A DNA stretch of 15,684 nucleotides from Parcubacteria group bacterium CG11_big_fil_rev_8_21_14_0_20_39_22 (GCA_002787175.1 PCWC01000078.1:1-15684); one strand, 5' to 3'; positions 6,877 to 12,990 are shown, counted from the stretch's first letter. Notes: generated from the letters alone by a model not told the origin. Translations and numbers: made by a program.

Positions 6877-6912
6877 AAACATTCCAATATTTTGCAAAAT
6901 ATTGGAATGTTT
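6877..6912. terminator. 36-bp perfect palindrome after the wHTH gene
   Basis: AAACATTCCAATATTTT (6877-6893), GC, and AAAATATTGGAATGTTT (6896-6912) make a 36-bp sequence identical to its own reverse complement. As RNA it could fold into a long stem acting as a bidirectional terminator. As DNA it is a possible dimeric operator or cruciform. It is joined directly to the hairpin repeat at 6914. Confidence 0.65.
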
Positions 6913-6913
6913 A

Positions 6914-6950
6914 AAACCCGCCACTCGCCTGGCGGGTTTAGAGGGCTTTG
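6914..6950. repeat. Hairpin repeat, right copy flanking the R-M island
   Basis: This is a 37-bp exact copy of 2395-2431: a 10-bp perfect stem (AAACCCGCCA/TGGCGGGTTT) followed by AGAGGGCTTTG. AGATTGGAGATTGGCT follows at 6973-6988. Together with the left copy it encloses all the restriction-modification genes in direct orientation. Confidence 0.7.
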
Positions 6951-6988
6951 TAGAGACCTATTTGTGGCGATTAGATTGGAGATTGGCT

Positions 6989-7130
6989 TTTAAAATTTTT
7001 AATCCTCTAATTTTATAATTTTCAAACAAAAACACCAAGGAAACACCACCGAATCTACAAATGAAATCCTAATCTGCTAATCCGCCGCAGCGTAGGTGTT
7101 TCCTCTCTCTCACCTTCCTCTTTCGGAATT
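6989..7130. other. AT-rich intergenic stretch, no gene seen
   Basis: The sequence is AT-rich, with TTTTCAAACAAAAACACC near 7018-7035 resembling the tuf upstream region near 45-60. GGTGTTTCC (7096-7104) and GGAAACACC (7039-7047) are inverted repeats. No coding sequence, tRNA or terminator can be supported here. Confidence 0.4.
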
Positions 7131-7174
7131 CTCCCTTTCACAAAGGGAGGGGACCGCTTGCGGTGAGGGATTTT
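7131..7174. repeat. REP-like palindromic element
   Basis: CTCCCTTT-CAC-AAAGGGAG (7131-7149) is a perfect 8-bp hairpin. It is followed by ACCGC-TT-GCGGT (7153-7164) and GAGGGATTTT. The double-hairpin pattern with GGTGAGGG resembles REP-type elements widespread in bacteria. It interrupts the similarity between the rpsS and tuf leaders. Confidence 0.5.
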
Positions 7175-7198
7175 CTCTTCCTCTTCTTTCTCTTCCTA

Positions 7199-7273
7199 AA
7201 AGCTAACACCTATCACCTAAAAGCTATTCTCTTCCTACCAACTACTCAATTCTTCCTAACAACTAACATCTAT
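7199..7273. repeat. CTAACACCTA-type repeats in the rpsS leader (minus orientation)
   Basis: Words such as CTAACACCTA and CACCTAAAAGCTA recur here. Positions 7236-7268 are identical to 141-173 in front of tuf, and 7214-7226 is the reverse complement of 2576-2588 at the left border of the island. The tract leads straight into the rpsS promoter. Confidence 0.65.
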
Positions 7274-7280
7274 TCTGCCG

Positions 7281-7308
7281 TTGACATTACCTGTAATTCT
7301 GTTAAGAT
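7281..7308 (+). promoter_or_regulatory. Promoter of the rpsS-secY operon
   Basis: A perfect -35 TTGACA (7281-7286), a 16-nt spacer and TGT-TAAGAT (TG 7300-7301, hexamer 7303-7308) make an extended -10. The same -35 and spacer length occur before tuf, and both are preceded by a TATTCTGC string. It restarts transcription after the island, leaving a leader of about 45 nt before rpsS. Confidence 0.75.
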
Positions 7309-7361
7309 TCAAACCTACTTACGTTGCAGTGATTTGTTTTTACTGTATCGTAGAAAATTAT

Positions 7362-7703
7362 ATGACACGATCACTTACCAAAGGACCATACGTCGATCCT
7401 CGACTTTTAAAGAAGATTGAGGGTAAAAAGCCGGAAAACACTCCGCCTATTAAGACGTGGCTTCGAGCTTCGGTTATTTCGCCTGAGATGGTAGGTTTTA
7501 CCTTCTTGGTTCATAATGGTAAGGACTTTCCTGAAGTACTTGCAACCGAGGATATGGTGGGTCATCGCTTGGGAGAATTCGTATCGACCAGAAAATTCAT
7601 AAGGCATGGCGGTAAGATGCAGAAGGAGCTTGAACAAAAGAAGAAGGAGACAGAGATCGCAGCCGCACAGGCAGCTAAGGCAACAGGAGATGGTAAGAAA
7701 TAA
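7362..7703 (+). CDS. rpsS: 30S ribosomal protein S19 (uS19)
   Basis: uS19 binds in the 30S head near the A- and P-site tRNAs together with uS13. The start at 7362 gives MTRSLTKGPYVDPRLLKKIEG, the family N-terminus; a longer in-frame TTG at 7281 lies in the -35 element and is rejected. Core motifs are TWLRASVISPEMVGFTFLVHNG and GEFVSTRKFIRHGG. The 113 residues exceed the usual 90-95 because of a C-terminal Lys/Glu/Ala tail of about 25 residues. It is the first gene of a long co-directional operon and would normally follow rplB, which is absent here. No Shine-Dalgarno precedes it. Confidence 0.96.
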   Translation: MTRSLTKGPYVDPRLLKKIEGKKPENTPPIKTWLRASVISPEMVGFTFLVHNGKDFPEVLATEDMVGHRLGEFVSTRKFIRHGGKMQKELEQKKKETEIAAAQAAKATGDGKK

Positions 7704-7731
7704 TTTGTACAAGGCATTTTAATAAATCATT

Positions 7732-8142
7732 ATGAAAGCTCAACTTAATAATTACAGGAAATCGCCAAGAAAGGTACGTTTGGTGGCAGATATGGTAAGA
7801 GGTAAGACTGTTGACGAAGCCGATCGTCTACTTACTTTTGCTATAAAAGACGCAGCCATCCCAATGCGTAAACTTCTTTCTTCAGCTTTGGCCAACGCTA
7901 AAAGCAAAGGCGAGTCTACGGATAACCTTGTAGTAAAGGAAGTTAGAGTTGACGGAGGAGTTGTTCTTAAAAGAATAAGGGCTCGAGCCAGAGGCAGTGC
8001 CTTCCGGATAAAAAAGCGAACCTCGCATATATTTTTGTCATTAGGAGAGGGGGGAAAGCCTTCCAAGACTTCTGAGAAGGTGTCTCCAAAGAAAGAAAAC
8101 AAGGAGGATTCAAAGTCTTTGGCAAGTTCAGATAAAAATTAA
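7732..8142 (+). CDS. rplV: 50S ribosomal protein L22 (uL22)
   Basis: uL22 lines the peptide exit tunnel and contacts all 23S domains. Family signatures are NNYRKSPRKVRLVADMVRGK near the N-terminus, the SSALANAKSKG helix, and the tunnel hairpin segment with VVLKRIRARARGSAFRIKKRTSHI. At 136 residues it is longer than the usual 110 because of a charged Ser/Lys-rich C-terminal tail after about residue 106. It lies 28 nt after rpsS in the conserved order and has no ribosome-binding site other than an AT-rich upstream. Confidence 0.96.
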   Translation: MKAQLNNYRKSPRKVRLVADMVRGKTVDEADRLLTFAIKDAAIPMRKLLSSALANAKSKGESTDNLVVKEVRVDGGVVLKRIRARARGSAFRIKKRTSHIFLSLGEGGKPSKTSEKVSPKKENKEDSKSLASSDKN

Positions 8143-8171
8143 AAAGTTTGGAAATTTACTAAGATCTTATT

Positions 8172-8843
8172 ATGTCACACACAGTACACCCATACTCACA
8201 TAGACTCGGAATAATTCGTGATTGGAAATCACGCTGGTTTGGCATGAAAGACAAGTATAGAGATTTCCTAAAAAGCGATATTTTAATACGAGAATACCTT
8301 GCAAAACGACTTAAAGGGTCTTTTGTTAGCGATGTTGAGATTGAGAGGGGAGAAAAATCATTTAGGATTATATTAAAGACTTCACGTCCAGGTGTAATAA
8401 TTGGCAAAAGCGGTGAAGGGGCAACCAAGCTAAAAAATGACATCCTTTCTTTTGTTGCTCGAAAGAAAATCGAAACTGGAGGTGAATTCAAACTCGACAT
8501 TGAAGAAGTGCGGTCACCAGAGTCAAACGCTTCAATCGTGGCACAAATGGTATCGGAACAGCTTGAGAAGAGAATGCCTTTCCGACGAATTATGAAGCAG
8601 ACAGTTGAAAAGGTTATGGCAAATCGTGATGTCAAAGGGGTAAAGATTTATTTGGGTGGACGATTAGGTGGTGCAGAAATGGCACGAAGTGAAGAGCTTA
8701 AGAAGGGTCAGATACCTCTTCAGACTTTCCGAGCGGATATCGACTTTGCTCGTGAAAAGGCCATAATGCCTTATGGGGTAATAGGAATCAAAGTTTGGAT
8801 ATATAAAGGAGAGGTTTTTTCGAGTGGCAATACTGTTAAGTAA
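8172..8843 (+). CDS. rpsC: 30S ribosomal protein S3 (uS3)
   Basis: uS3 forms part of the mRNA entry channel and its helicase in the 30S head. The 223 residues begin with the family pattern VHPYSHRLGIIRDWKSRWF. A type II KH domain follows, with GKSG (78-81) as the GxxG loop. The C-terminal domain contains KGVKIYLGGRLGGAEMARSE and the ending GVIGIKVWIYKGEVF. Length is normal. It follows rplV by 29 nt in the usual order, without a Shine-Dalgarno (the preceding bases are TCTTATT). Confidence 0.97.
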   Translation: MSHTVHPYSHRLGIIRDWKSRWFGMKDKYRDFLKSDILIREYLAKRLKGSFVSDVEIERGEKSFRIILKTSRPGVIIGKSGEGATKLKNDILSFVARKKIETGGEFKLDIEEVRSPESNASIVAQMVSEQLEKRMPFRRIMKQTVEKVMANRDVKGVKIYLGGRLGGAEMARSEELKKGQIPLQTFRADIDFAREKAIMPYGVIGIKVWIYKGEVFSSGNTVK

Positions 8844-8864
8844 TTACGATAATAAAAAATAACT

Positions 8865-9284
8865 ATGTTATTCCCAAAGAAAGTTAAATTCAGAAAATGG
8901 CAAACTTTTAGACGCAATCCCAAAAGGGTTGGTGTGGCTACAAGAGGGACTGAAGTAAGCTTCGGTTCGTTCGGCATAAAGACAACGGATGCTGCTCGTA
9001 TCAAATCAAACCAAATAGAAGCTGCCAGAAAAGCGATGTCACGAGCTTTAGGAAAGACTGGTAAGATTTGGATTAGAATTTTTCCCGATATGCCTTACAC
9101 AAAGAAGCCTGCCGAAGTTAAGCTCGGAAAAGGAAAAGGTGATGTCCAAGGTTATGTAGCACAAGTTTTGCCTGGACGAGTTATTTTTGAAGTCGACGGA
9201 GTGCCCGAGGCTACAGCCAAGGAAGCTCTCCGTAAAGCCGGGACTAAGCTTCCTGTAAGGACTAAGGTAGTTGTCCGAGAATAG
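8865..9284 (+). CDS. rplP: 50S ribosomal protein L16 (uL16)
   Basis: uL16 organises the A-site and central protuberance side of the 50S subunit. The 139 residues start MLFPKKVKFRKWQ and contain VSFGSFGIKTTDAARIKSNQ, EAARKAMSRALGKTGKIWIR, the IFPDMPYTKKPAEVKLGKGK loop and the GVPEATAKEALRKAGTKLP C-terminus. Length is normal. It follows rpsC by 21 nt. No ribosome-binding site is visible. Confidence 0.97.
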   Translation: MLFPKKVKFRKWQTFRRNPKRVGVATRGTEVSFGSFGIKTTDAARIKSNQIEAARKAMSRALGKTGKIWIRIFPDMPYTKKPAEVKLGKGKGDVQGYVAQVLPGRVIFEVDGVPEATAKEALRKAGTKLPVRTKVVVRE

Positions 9285-9327
9285 TTGCGTTTCAGCCCAT
9301 TATGGTTTAAGGTAGTTTTGAAATATT

Positions 9328-9513
9328 ATGGCATCAGATATTAAAAAAAAGAATGATAAGGATCTTATAAAGGAACTCAAGGAGAGCAAAGTATCTCTGA
9401 GGGAGTTTAGATTTGGTATGTCGGGTAGTAAGACAAAAAATGTCAAAGAGGGGAGGAATCTCAAAAAGCTTTCAGCTCGCATAATGACTGAAATAAACCA
9501 AAGGTCCAAATAA
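9328..9513 (+). CDS. rpmC: 50S ribosomal protein L29 (uL29)
   Basis: uL29 sits near the peptide exit site with uL23 and takes part in the docking area for SRP and trigger factor. The 61 residues form two helices in the normal pattern: KDLIKELKESKVSLREFRFG, then NLKKLSARIMTEINQRSK. It lies between rplP (43 nt) and rpsQ (8 nt), as usual. Its partner gene rplW (uL23) is missing from this locus. Confidence 0.93.
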   Translation: MASDIKKKNDKDLIKELKESKVSLREFRFGMSGSKTKNVKEGRNLKKLSARIMTEINQRSK

Positions 9514-9521
9514 TAAAATTT

Positions 9522-9785
9522 ATGACAAGTACAACAGACACAAAAGAAAATAAAATTACTCGTCCTCGCCGGCTTACTGGCGTGGTTGTTTCCGCTAAAA
9601 TGAAAGATACTATTGTTGTGTCTGTAGATCGTTTTGTGAAGCATCCGAAGTACGGAAAATATATGACTATTACCGATAGGTACAAGGCGGATGATAAGGG
9701 TAATACGAAACAGGAGGGAGAAAAAGTGACTATTGAAGAAACTGCTCCGATTTCAAAGGATAAGAAGTATAAAGTAGTCGTTTAA
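9522..9785 (+). CDS. rpsQ: 30S ribosomal protein S17 (uS17)
   Basis: uS17 is a primary 16S-binding OB-fold protein of the 30S body. The 87 residues include the signature RRLTGVVVSAKMKDTIVVSV, then KHPKYGKYMTITDRYKADD and a C-terminal VTIEETAPISKDKKYKVVV. A short Thr/Lys-rich N-terminal tail precedes the fold. It is 8 nt after rpmC and 11 nt before rplN, without a Shine-Dalgarno. Confidence 0.96.
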   Translation: MTSTTDTKENKITRPRRLTGVVVSAKMKDTIVVSVDRFVKHPKYGKYMTITDRYKADDKGNTKQEGEKVTIEETAPISKDKKYKVVV

Positions 9786-9796
9786 CTTTAAACATT

Positions 9797-10168
9797 ATGA
9801 TACAGACTCAAACAATAGTAAAAATAACTGACAATTCAGGTGCCAAAATAGGGCGTGTTTTCAAGATACTCGGCGGATCAAAAAAGCGAACGGCGGGTAT
9901 TGGAGAACTTGTCGTTCTTTCGGTCCAAAAGGCTGAGCCTAGAAAATCTGTAAAGAAGAAGGCAGTTTTGCATGCAGTTGTAGTTCGTCAAAAAAAGCCG
10001 TTTCGTAGAAAGGATGGTTCGTATATAAGATTCGACGAAAATTCGGTAGTGATAATTGAAAAGGGAAAGAAGGAGCCAATAGCGGGACGTATTTTCGGTC
10101 CAATTCCACGCGAACTTGCAGAACTCGGTTTTCAAACCATAACTTCTCGTGCACCTGAGGTTGTATAA
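9797..10168 (+). CDS. rplN: 50S ribosomal protein L14 (uL14)
   Basis: uL14 forms inter-subunit bridges with 16S helix 14 and the docking site of RsfS. The 123 residues contain VKITDNSGAKIGRVFKILGG, the signature VVVRQKKPFRRKDGSYIRFD, NSVVIIEKGKKEPIAGRIFG, and a normal C-terminus (FQTITSRAPEVV). Length is standard. It follows rpsQ by 11 nt and precedes rplX by 4 nt. Confidence 0.97.
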   Translation: MIQTQTIVKITDNSGAKIGRVFKILGGSKKRTAGIGELVVLSVQKAEPRKSVKKKAVLHAVVVRQKKPFRRKDGSYIRFDENSVVIIEKGKKEPIAGRIFGPIPRELAELGFQTITSRAPEVV

Positions 10169-10172
10169 AAAT

Positions 10173-10472
10173 ATGAAAATTAAAAAAGGAGACAATGTAA
10201 TAATGATTGCCGGTAAGGACAAGGGGAAGACCGGAAAGGTAGAAAGAGTAATGCCAAAGCTTGAAAAAGTGCTTGTAGATGGTGTAAACATAGCAAAACG
10301 TCATCGAAAACCAACTAAGGGCGGACAAAAAGGACAAGTGGTTGAATTCCCTATGCCTGTACACATTTCCAATGTATCTTTGGTTGAAGGAGGTAAGCCG
10401 GTAAGAGTAGCCTACAGTGTTGAAGGGGGAAAGAAAAAAAGGATAAGTGCAAAAAGCCGAAAGAACATATAG
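10173..10472 (+). CDS. rplX: 50S ribosomal protein L24 (uL24)
   Basis: uL24 is an early 50S assembly protein near the exit tunnel. The start at 10173 gives MKIKKGDNVIMIAGKDKGKT, the KOW motif of the family; an upstream in-frame ATG at 10149 lies inside rplN and is rejected. The 99 residues continue with VLVDGVNIAKRHRKPTKGGQ and a segment with EFPMPVHISNVSLV. It is only 4 nt after rplN, where GAGG inside the rplN end lies about 12 nt from the ATG and could act weakly as a ribosome site. Confidence 0.96.
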   Translation: MKIKKGDNVIMIAGKDKGKTGKVERVMPKLEKVLVDGVNIAKRHRKPTKGGQKGQVVEFPMPVHISNVSLVEGGKPVRVAYSVEGGKKKRISAKSRKNI

Positions 10473-10488
10473 GATCAACAAAATTGAT

Positions 10489-11034
10489 ATGAAAAACGTA
10501 AAGGAAAAACAAAAAGAAATATTTAGCGAGCTCAAGGAGAAGTTCGGTTATAAGAATATGATGCAGTCTCCAAAGCTTGTGAAGGTTATTGTAAGCTCGG
10601 GAGTCGGTTCGACCAAAGATAAGGCTCGCCTTGAAATAGTGTCTGACCGTCTTTCAAAAATAAGCGGACAAAAAGCTTCAAAAAAATCTGCCAAAAAATC
10701 CATAGCTTCGTTTAAGGTTAGAGAGGGAGATACAAGCGGTTTTCAGGTTACCTTAAGGGGAGATAGGATGTACGGTTTTCTCGATAAGCTTATTATGGTA
10801 GCTTTTCCTCGTACCAAAGACTTCAGAGGACTTCCAATATCTTCAATAGATGATATGGGCAACTGTACCTTGGGTCTTAGAGAACATACCGTTTTTCCGG
10901 AAACTACCGATGAGGAGCTAAAGGATGTGTTCGGACTGGCTGTTACAATCGTTACAACCGCCAAGAATCGAGAGGAAGCAGAGGCTTTCCTAAGAGGGAT
11001 AGGAGTACCTTTTGTAAAGGAAAAAAGCAATTAG
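10489..11034 (+). CDS. rplE: 50S ribosomal protein L5 (uL5)
   Basis: uL5 binds 5S rRNA in the central protuberance and contacts P-site tRNA. The chosen ATG at 10489 yields 181 residues beginning MKNVKEKQKEIFSELKEKFG; a GTG at 10447 would overlap rplX by 26 nt and adds no family sequence. Signatures are SPKLVKVIVSSGVGS, ASFKVREGDTSGFQVTLRGD, FPRTKDFRGL and the C-terminus EEAEAFLRGIGVPF. It lies 16 nt after rplX. A 413-nt non-coding gap follows before rpsN, very unlike the tight spacing elsewhere in the operon. Confidence 0.97.
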   Translation: MKNVKEKQKEIFSELKEKFGYKNMMQSPKLVKVIVSSGVGSTKDKARLEIVSDRLSKISGQKASKKSAKKSIASFKVREGDTSGFQVTLRGDRMYGFLDKLIMVAFPRTKDFRGLPISSIDDMGNCTLGLREHTVFPETTDEELKDVFGLAVTIVTTAKNREEAEAFLRGIGVPFVKEKSN

Positions 11035-11040
11035 ATTAGA

Positions 11041-11447
11041 TATCTCAAAGTTAGAAGCTGATCTTGTGTATCATTGAGGTCTAAAGTGGCCAAAAATATG
11101 AGCGAAAAACTAAGTTGCCCGCCCGTATGTAACGGACTCCGGTACGTTTGGGTGGGGAGTCCGAAGTGAATCAAGATTCAGTGAGGGCGAAACGAAGTTT
11201 TGTAATCATATTTTTGGTCACGAAGACTCGAAACGAGATTTCTCTCCCACGTTACTGTGTGGTGAGACGTAGGGTCAGTTTCTTAGAAATTCGGTTGACT
11301 TTAGGGTATTGTATTGTTAGTATTACGCCGAGCGTCCAGAACCTGCCTCCAATCTCATCGTGACGAAGAGACACGGAGTAAACCTCTCACTCTTATCATT
11401 GTGAGATTGGAGACAAGTTCTAATATAGACACGCTCAATTTATTTTT
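11041..11447 (+). ncRNA. Structured RNA candidate between rplE and rpsN
   Basis: No reading frame here resembles a protein, while the plus strand has dense, exact complementarity. A 15-bp long-range helix (11087-11101 with 11206-11220, one G-U) encloses a branched domain: CGGACTCC/GGAGTCCG (11133-11140 with 11156-11163), CCCGCCC/GGGTGGG (11118-11124 with 11150-11156), TTGCCC/GGGCGA (11115-11120 with 11185-11190) and TGAAT/ATTCA hairpins, some mutually exclusive. Next come small hairpins CTCG-AAA-CGAG (11227-11237), a TCTC/GAGA-CCAC/GTGG arm (11241-11267) and a GTCAG/TTGAC arm. A last long arm, 11330-11436, has GAGCGT/ACGCTC, AGAAC/GTTCT and 11 perfect pairs (11347-11357 with 11402-11412), and ends 11 nt before the rpsN ATG. 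It is either a cis leader controlling rpsN-secY or an RNA processed from the operon. It does not match RNase P, tmRNA, SRP RNA or 6S as I know them. Confidence 0.55.
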
Positions 11448-11633
11448 ATGGCAAAAACATCTGTAATAGCTCGAAGTGAGAAAAAACCCAAATTTAAAAG
11501 CCGGGTTGTAAGACGATGCTTCCGATGCGGAAGAAAGAGGGGTTATATGAGAGATTTCGGGCTTTGCCGAATCTGTTTCAGAGAATTTGCCAACGAGGGA
11601 ATGATCCCGGGAGTTAAGAAATCATCCTGGTAG
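11448..11633 (+). CDS. rpsN: 30S ribosomal protein S14, zinc-binding type (uS14)
   Basis: uS14 is a 30S head protein next to uS3 and uS10. The 61 residues are the short zinc type, with Cys24, Cys27, Cys40 and Cys43 in CxxC...CxxC arrangement (RCFRCG and LCRICF), and the usual ending EGMIPGVKKSSW. The start at 11448 is preceded by ATTTATTTTT with no ribosome site and follows the structured RNA region by 11 nt, so its translation is the most likely target if that RNA is a regulator. rpsH follows by 13 nt. Confidence 0.96.
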   Translation: MAKTSVIARSEKKPKFKSRVVRRCFRCGRKRGYMRDFGLCRICFREFANEGMIPGVKKSSW

Positions 11634-11646
11634 AGATTTAATTATT

Positions 11647-12036
11647 ATGAACGACATTATTGCAGATACTATTGTAAGACTTAAAAATGCTGCCTCTGCG
11701 GGAAAAGAGACAGTGTCTGTTTCTTACTCGAAGATTGGAGTTTCTACTCTCGGAGTTTTAAAGGATGAAGGTTATATTACAGACTTTGAAGTTAAGGGGA
11801 AAAAGATTCCTCGATCTATAGATGTAGTCTTGCGTAATGATTCAGGAAAGCCGGTAATCGAGGGGACTCGTAGAATATCAAGACCTTCAAAGCGTGTATA
11901 TGTTAGATTTGCTGATATTAGACCTGTACGCAATGGATTAGGACATCTTATAGTATCAACATCGCTTGGAGTTATGACAGGTAGAAAGGCTCGCAAGGAA
12001 AAGGTTGGAGGTGAGCCTTTGTTTGAAATTTGGTAA
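11647..12036 (+). CDS. rpsH: 30S ribosomal protein S8 (uS8)
   Basis: uS8 binds 16S helix 21 in the platform and in E. coli represses the spc operon by binding its mRNA. The 129 residues include DIIADTIVRLKNAASAGKET, a segment with YSKIGVSTLGVLKDEGYI, and the signature GLGHLIVSTSLGVMTGRKAR near the C-terminus. Length is normal. It follows rpsN by 13 nt. Autoregulation through the structured region upstream of rpsN is possible but not shown. Confidence 0.97.
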   Translation: MNDIIADTIVRLKNAASAGKETVSVSYSKIGVSTLGVLKDEGYITDFEVKGKKIPRSIDVVLRNDSGKPVIEGTRRISRPSKRVYVRFADIRPVRNGLGHLIVSTSLGVMTGRKARKEKVGGEPLFEIW

Positions 12037-12075
12037 TAAAATAATCGTAGAAGATAACCGGATAATTTATATATT

Positions 12076-12609
12076 ATGAGTAGGATAGGAAAAAGACCAA
12101 TAGAAATACCAAGCGGTACTGAAGTTTCGGTAAAGGAAGGTACTTTTACCGTGAAGGGACCAAAAGGGACTTTGTCTCGTTACTTTAAGCCTGCTGTTTC
12201 TATAAACATAGCAGACAAAGAAATAACCCTTTCTCCTGCAGATGATTCCATTGCATCAAGAGCTTTGTGGGGTACGTATTCTTCTCACATAAGTAATATG
12301 GTAAAAGGAGTAAACGAAATTTACGAGAAAAAATTGATTATCGAAGGAGTTGGTTATAAAGCTGAAGTCAAAGGAAAAGATTTGGTTCTTGCTGTCGGCT
12401 TCTCTCATCCTGTTGCGTTGCCTATGCCTGAAGAATTGAATGTGTCTGTAGAGAAGAACGTGATTACCATATCTGGAATCGATAAAGAATTGGTAGGACA
12501 CTTCACTGCTAAAGTTCGTTCTTACAAAAAGCCTGAACCTTATAAGGGTAAAGGAATACGTTATGAGGGTGAAGTTATCCGCCGAAAGGAAGGTAAGAAG
12601 ACTGTCTAA
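12076..12609 (+). CDS. rplF: 50S ribosomal protein L6 (uL6)
   Basis: uL6 lies near the factor-binding site of the 50S subunit beside the sarcin-ricin loop. The 177 residues start MSRIGKRPIEIPSGTEV and contain the two tandem L6 domains, with FTVKGPKGTLSRYF, KLIIEGVGYKAEVKGKDL, and the C-terminal signature KPEPYKGKGIRYEGEVIRRK. Length is standard. It follows rpsH by 39 nt and precedes rplR by 14 nt, with no Shine-Dalgarno (TATATATT before ATG). Confidence 0.97.
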   Translation: MSRIGKRPIEIPSGTEVSVKEGTFTVKGPKGTLSRYFKPAVSINIADKEITLSPADDSIASRALWGTYSSHISNMVKGVNEIYEKKLIIEGVGYKAEVKGKDLVLAVGFSHPVALPMPEELNVSVEKNVITISGIDKELVGHFTAKVRSYKKPEPYKGKGIRYEGEVIRRKEGKKTV

Positions 12610-12623
12610 GCTGATAAAAAATT

Positions 12624-12968
12624 ATGAAAGTAACATCAAGACAACAGAAAAGAGAAACAAGGCGAGCTCGTATTCGCACTAAGATTTCTGGAAGCGCCGA
12701 TAAGCCTCGACTTTCAGTTTTCAAATCGAGTAAATTCATTTACGCTCAACTCATTGACGACAGATCTGGTACCACTATGGCAGCAGCTTCTTCGCGCGGT
12801 CTATCTGGTAGTCAGATTGAGAGAAGTGCTGAAGTTGGCAAAAAAATAGCCGAGGACGCAAAAGCAAAGGGGATTTCCAAGGTTGTTTTTGATAGGGGAG
12901 GATATAGGTATACGGGTAATATCAAATCTCTTGCCGATGGTGCTCGAAACGCGGGACTTTCAATGTAA
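12624..12968 (+). CDS. rplR: 50S ribosomal protein L18 (uL18)
   Basis: uL18 binds 5S rRNA together with uL5. The 114 residues have the basic N-terminus (SRQQKRETRRARIRTKISG), then KPRLSVFKSSKFIYAQLIDD and a C-terminal segment with VVFDRGGYRYTGNIKSLADG, all typical. Length is normal. It lies 14 nt after rplF and 22 nt before rpsE in conserved order, preceded by AAAAAATT rather than a ribosome site. Confidence 0.96.
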   Translation: MKVTSRQQKRETRRARIRTKISGSADKPRLSVFKSSKFIYAQLIDDRSGTTMAAASSRGLSGSQIERSAEVGKKIAEDAKAKGISKVVFDRGGYRYTGNIKSLADGARNAGLSM

Positions 12969-12990
12969 TTTTTTGATAATAAAGAATTTT

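Noticed and set aside
7281..7361. TTG start extending rpsS by 27 residues
   Set aside because: The TTG is the -35 hexamer of the promoter, and the conserved uS19 N-terminus begins at 7362.
7163..7420. 85-codon ORF across the rpsS promoter
   Set aside because: It crosses repeats, the promoter and the rpsS start in a different frame, and shows no protein-like pattern.
11148..11363. 71-codon open frame in the rplE-rpsN gap
   Set aside because: Its composition is not protein-like, it has no ribosome site, and the DNA is better explained by RNA pairing.
11041..11447. Group I intron (AGACTCGAAACGAG at 11225-11238 resembles the P7 region)
   Set aside because: The complementary GAGTCC lies upstream (11157) instead of downstream, no P/Q core is recognised, and both neighbouring genes are complete, so splicing would join nothing.
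12883..12990. N-terminal extension of rpsE overlapping rplR
   Set aside because: It runs through the rplR coding sequence in another frame; the ATG at 12991 sits right after rplR.
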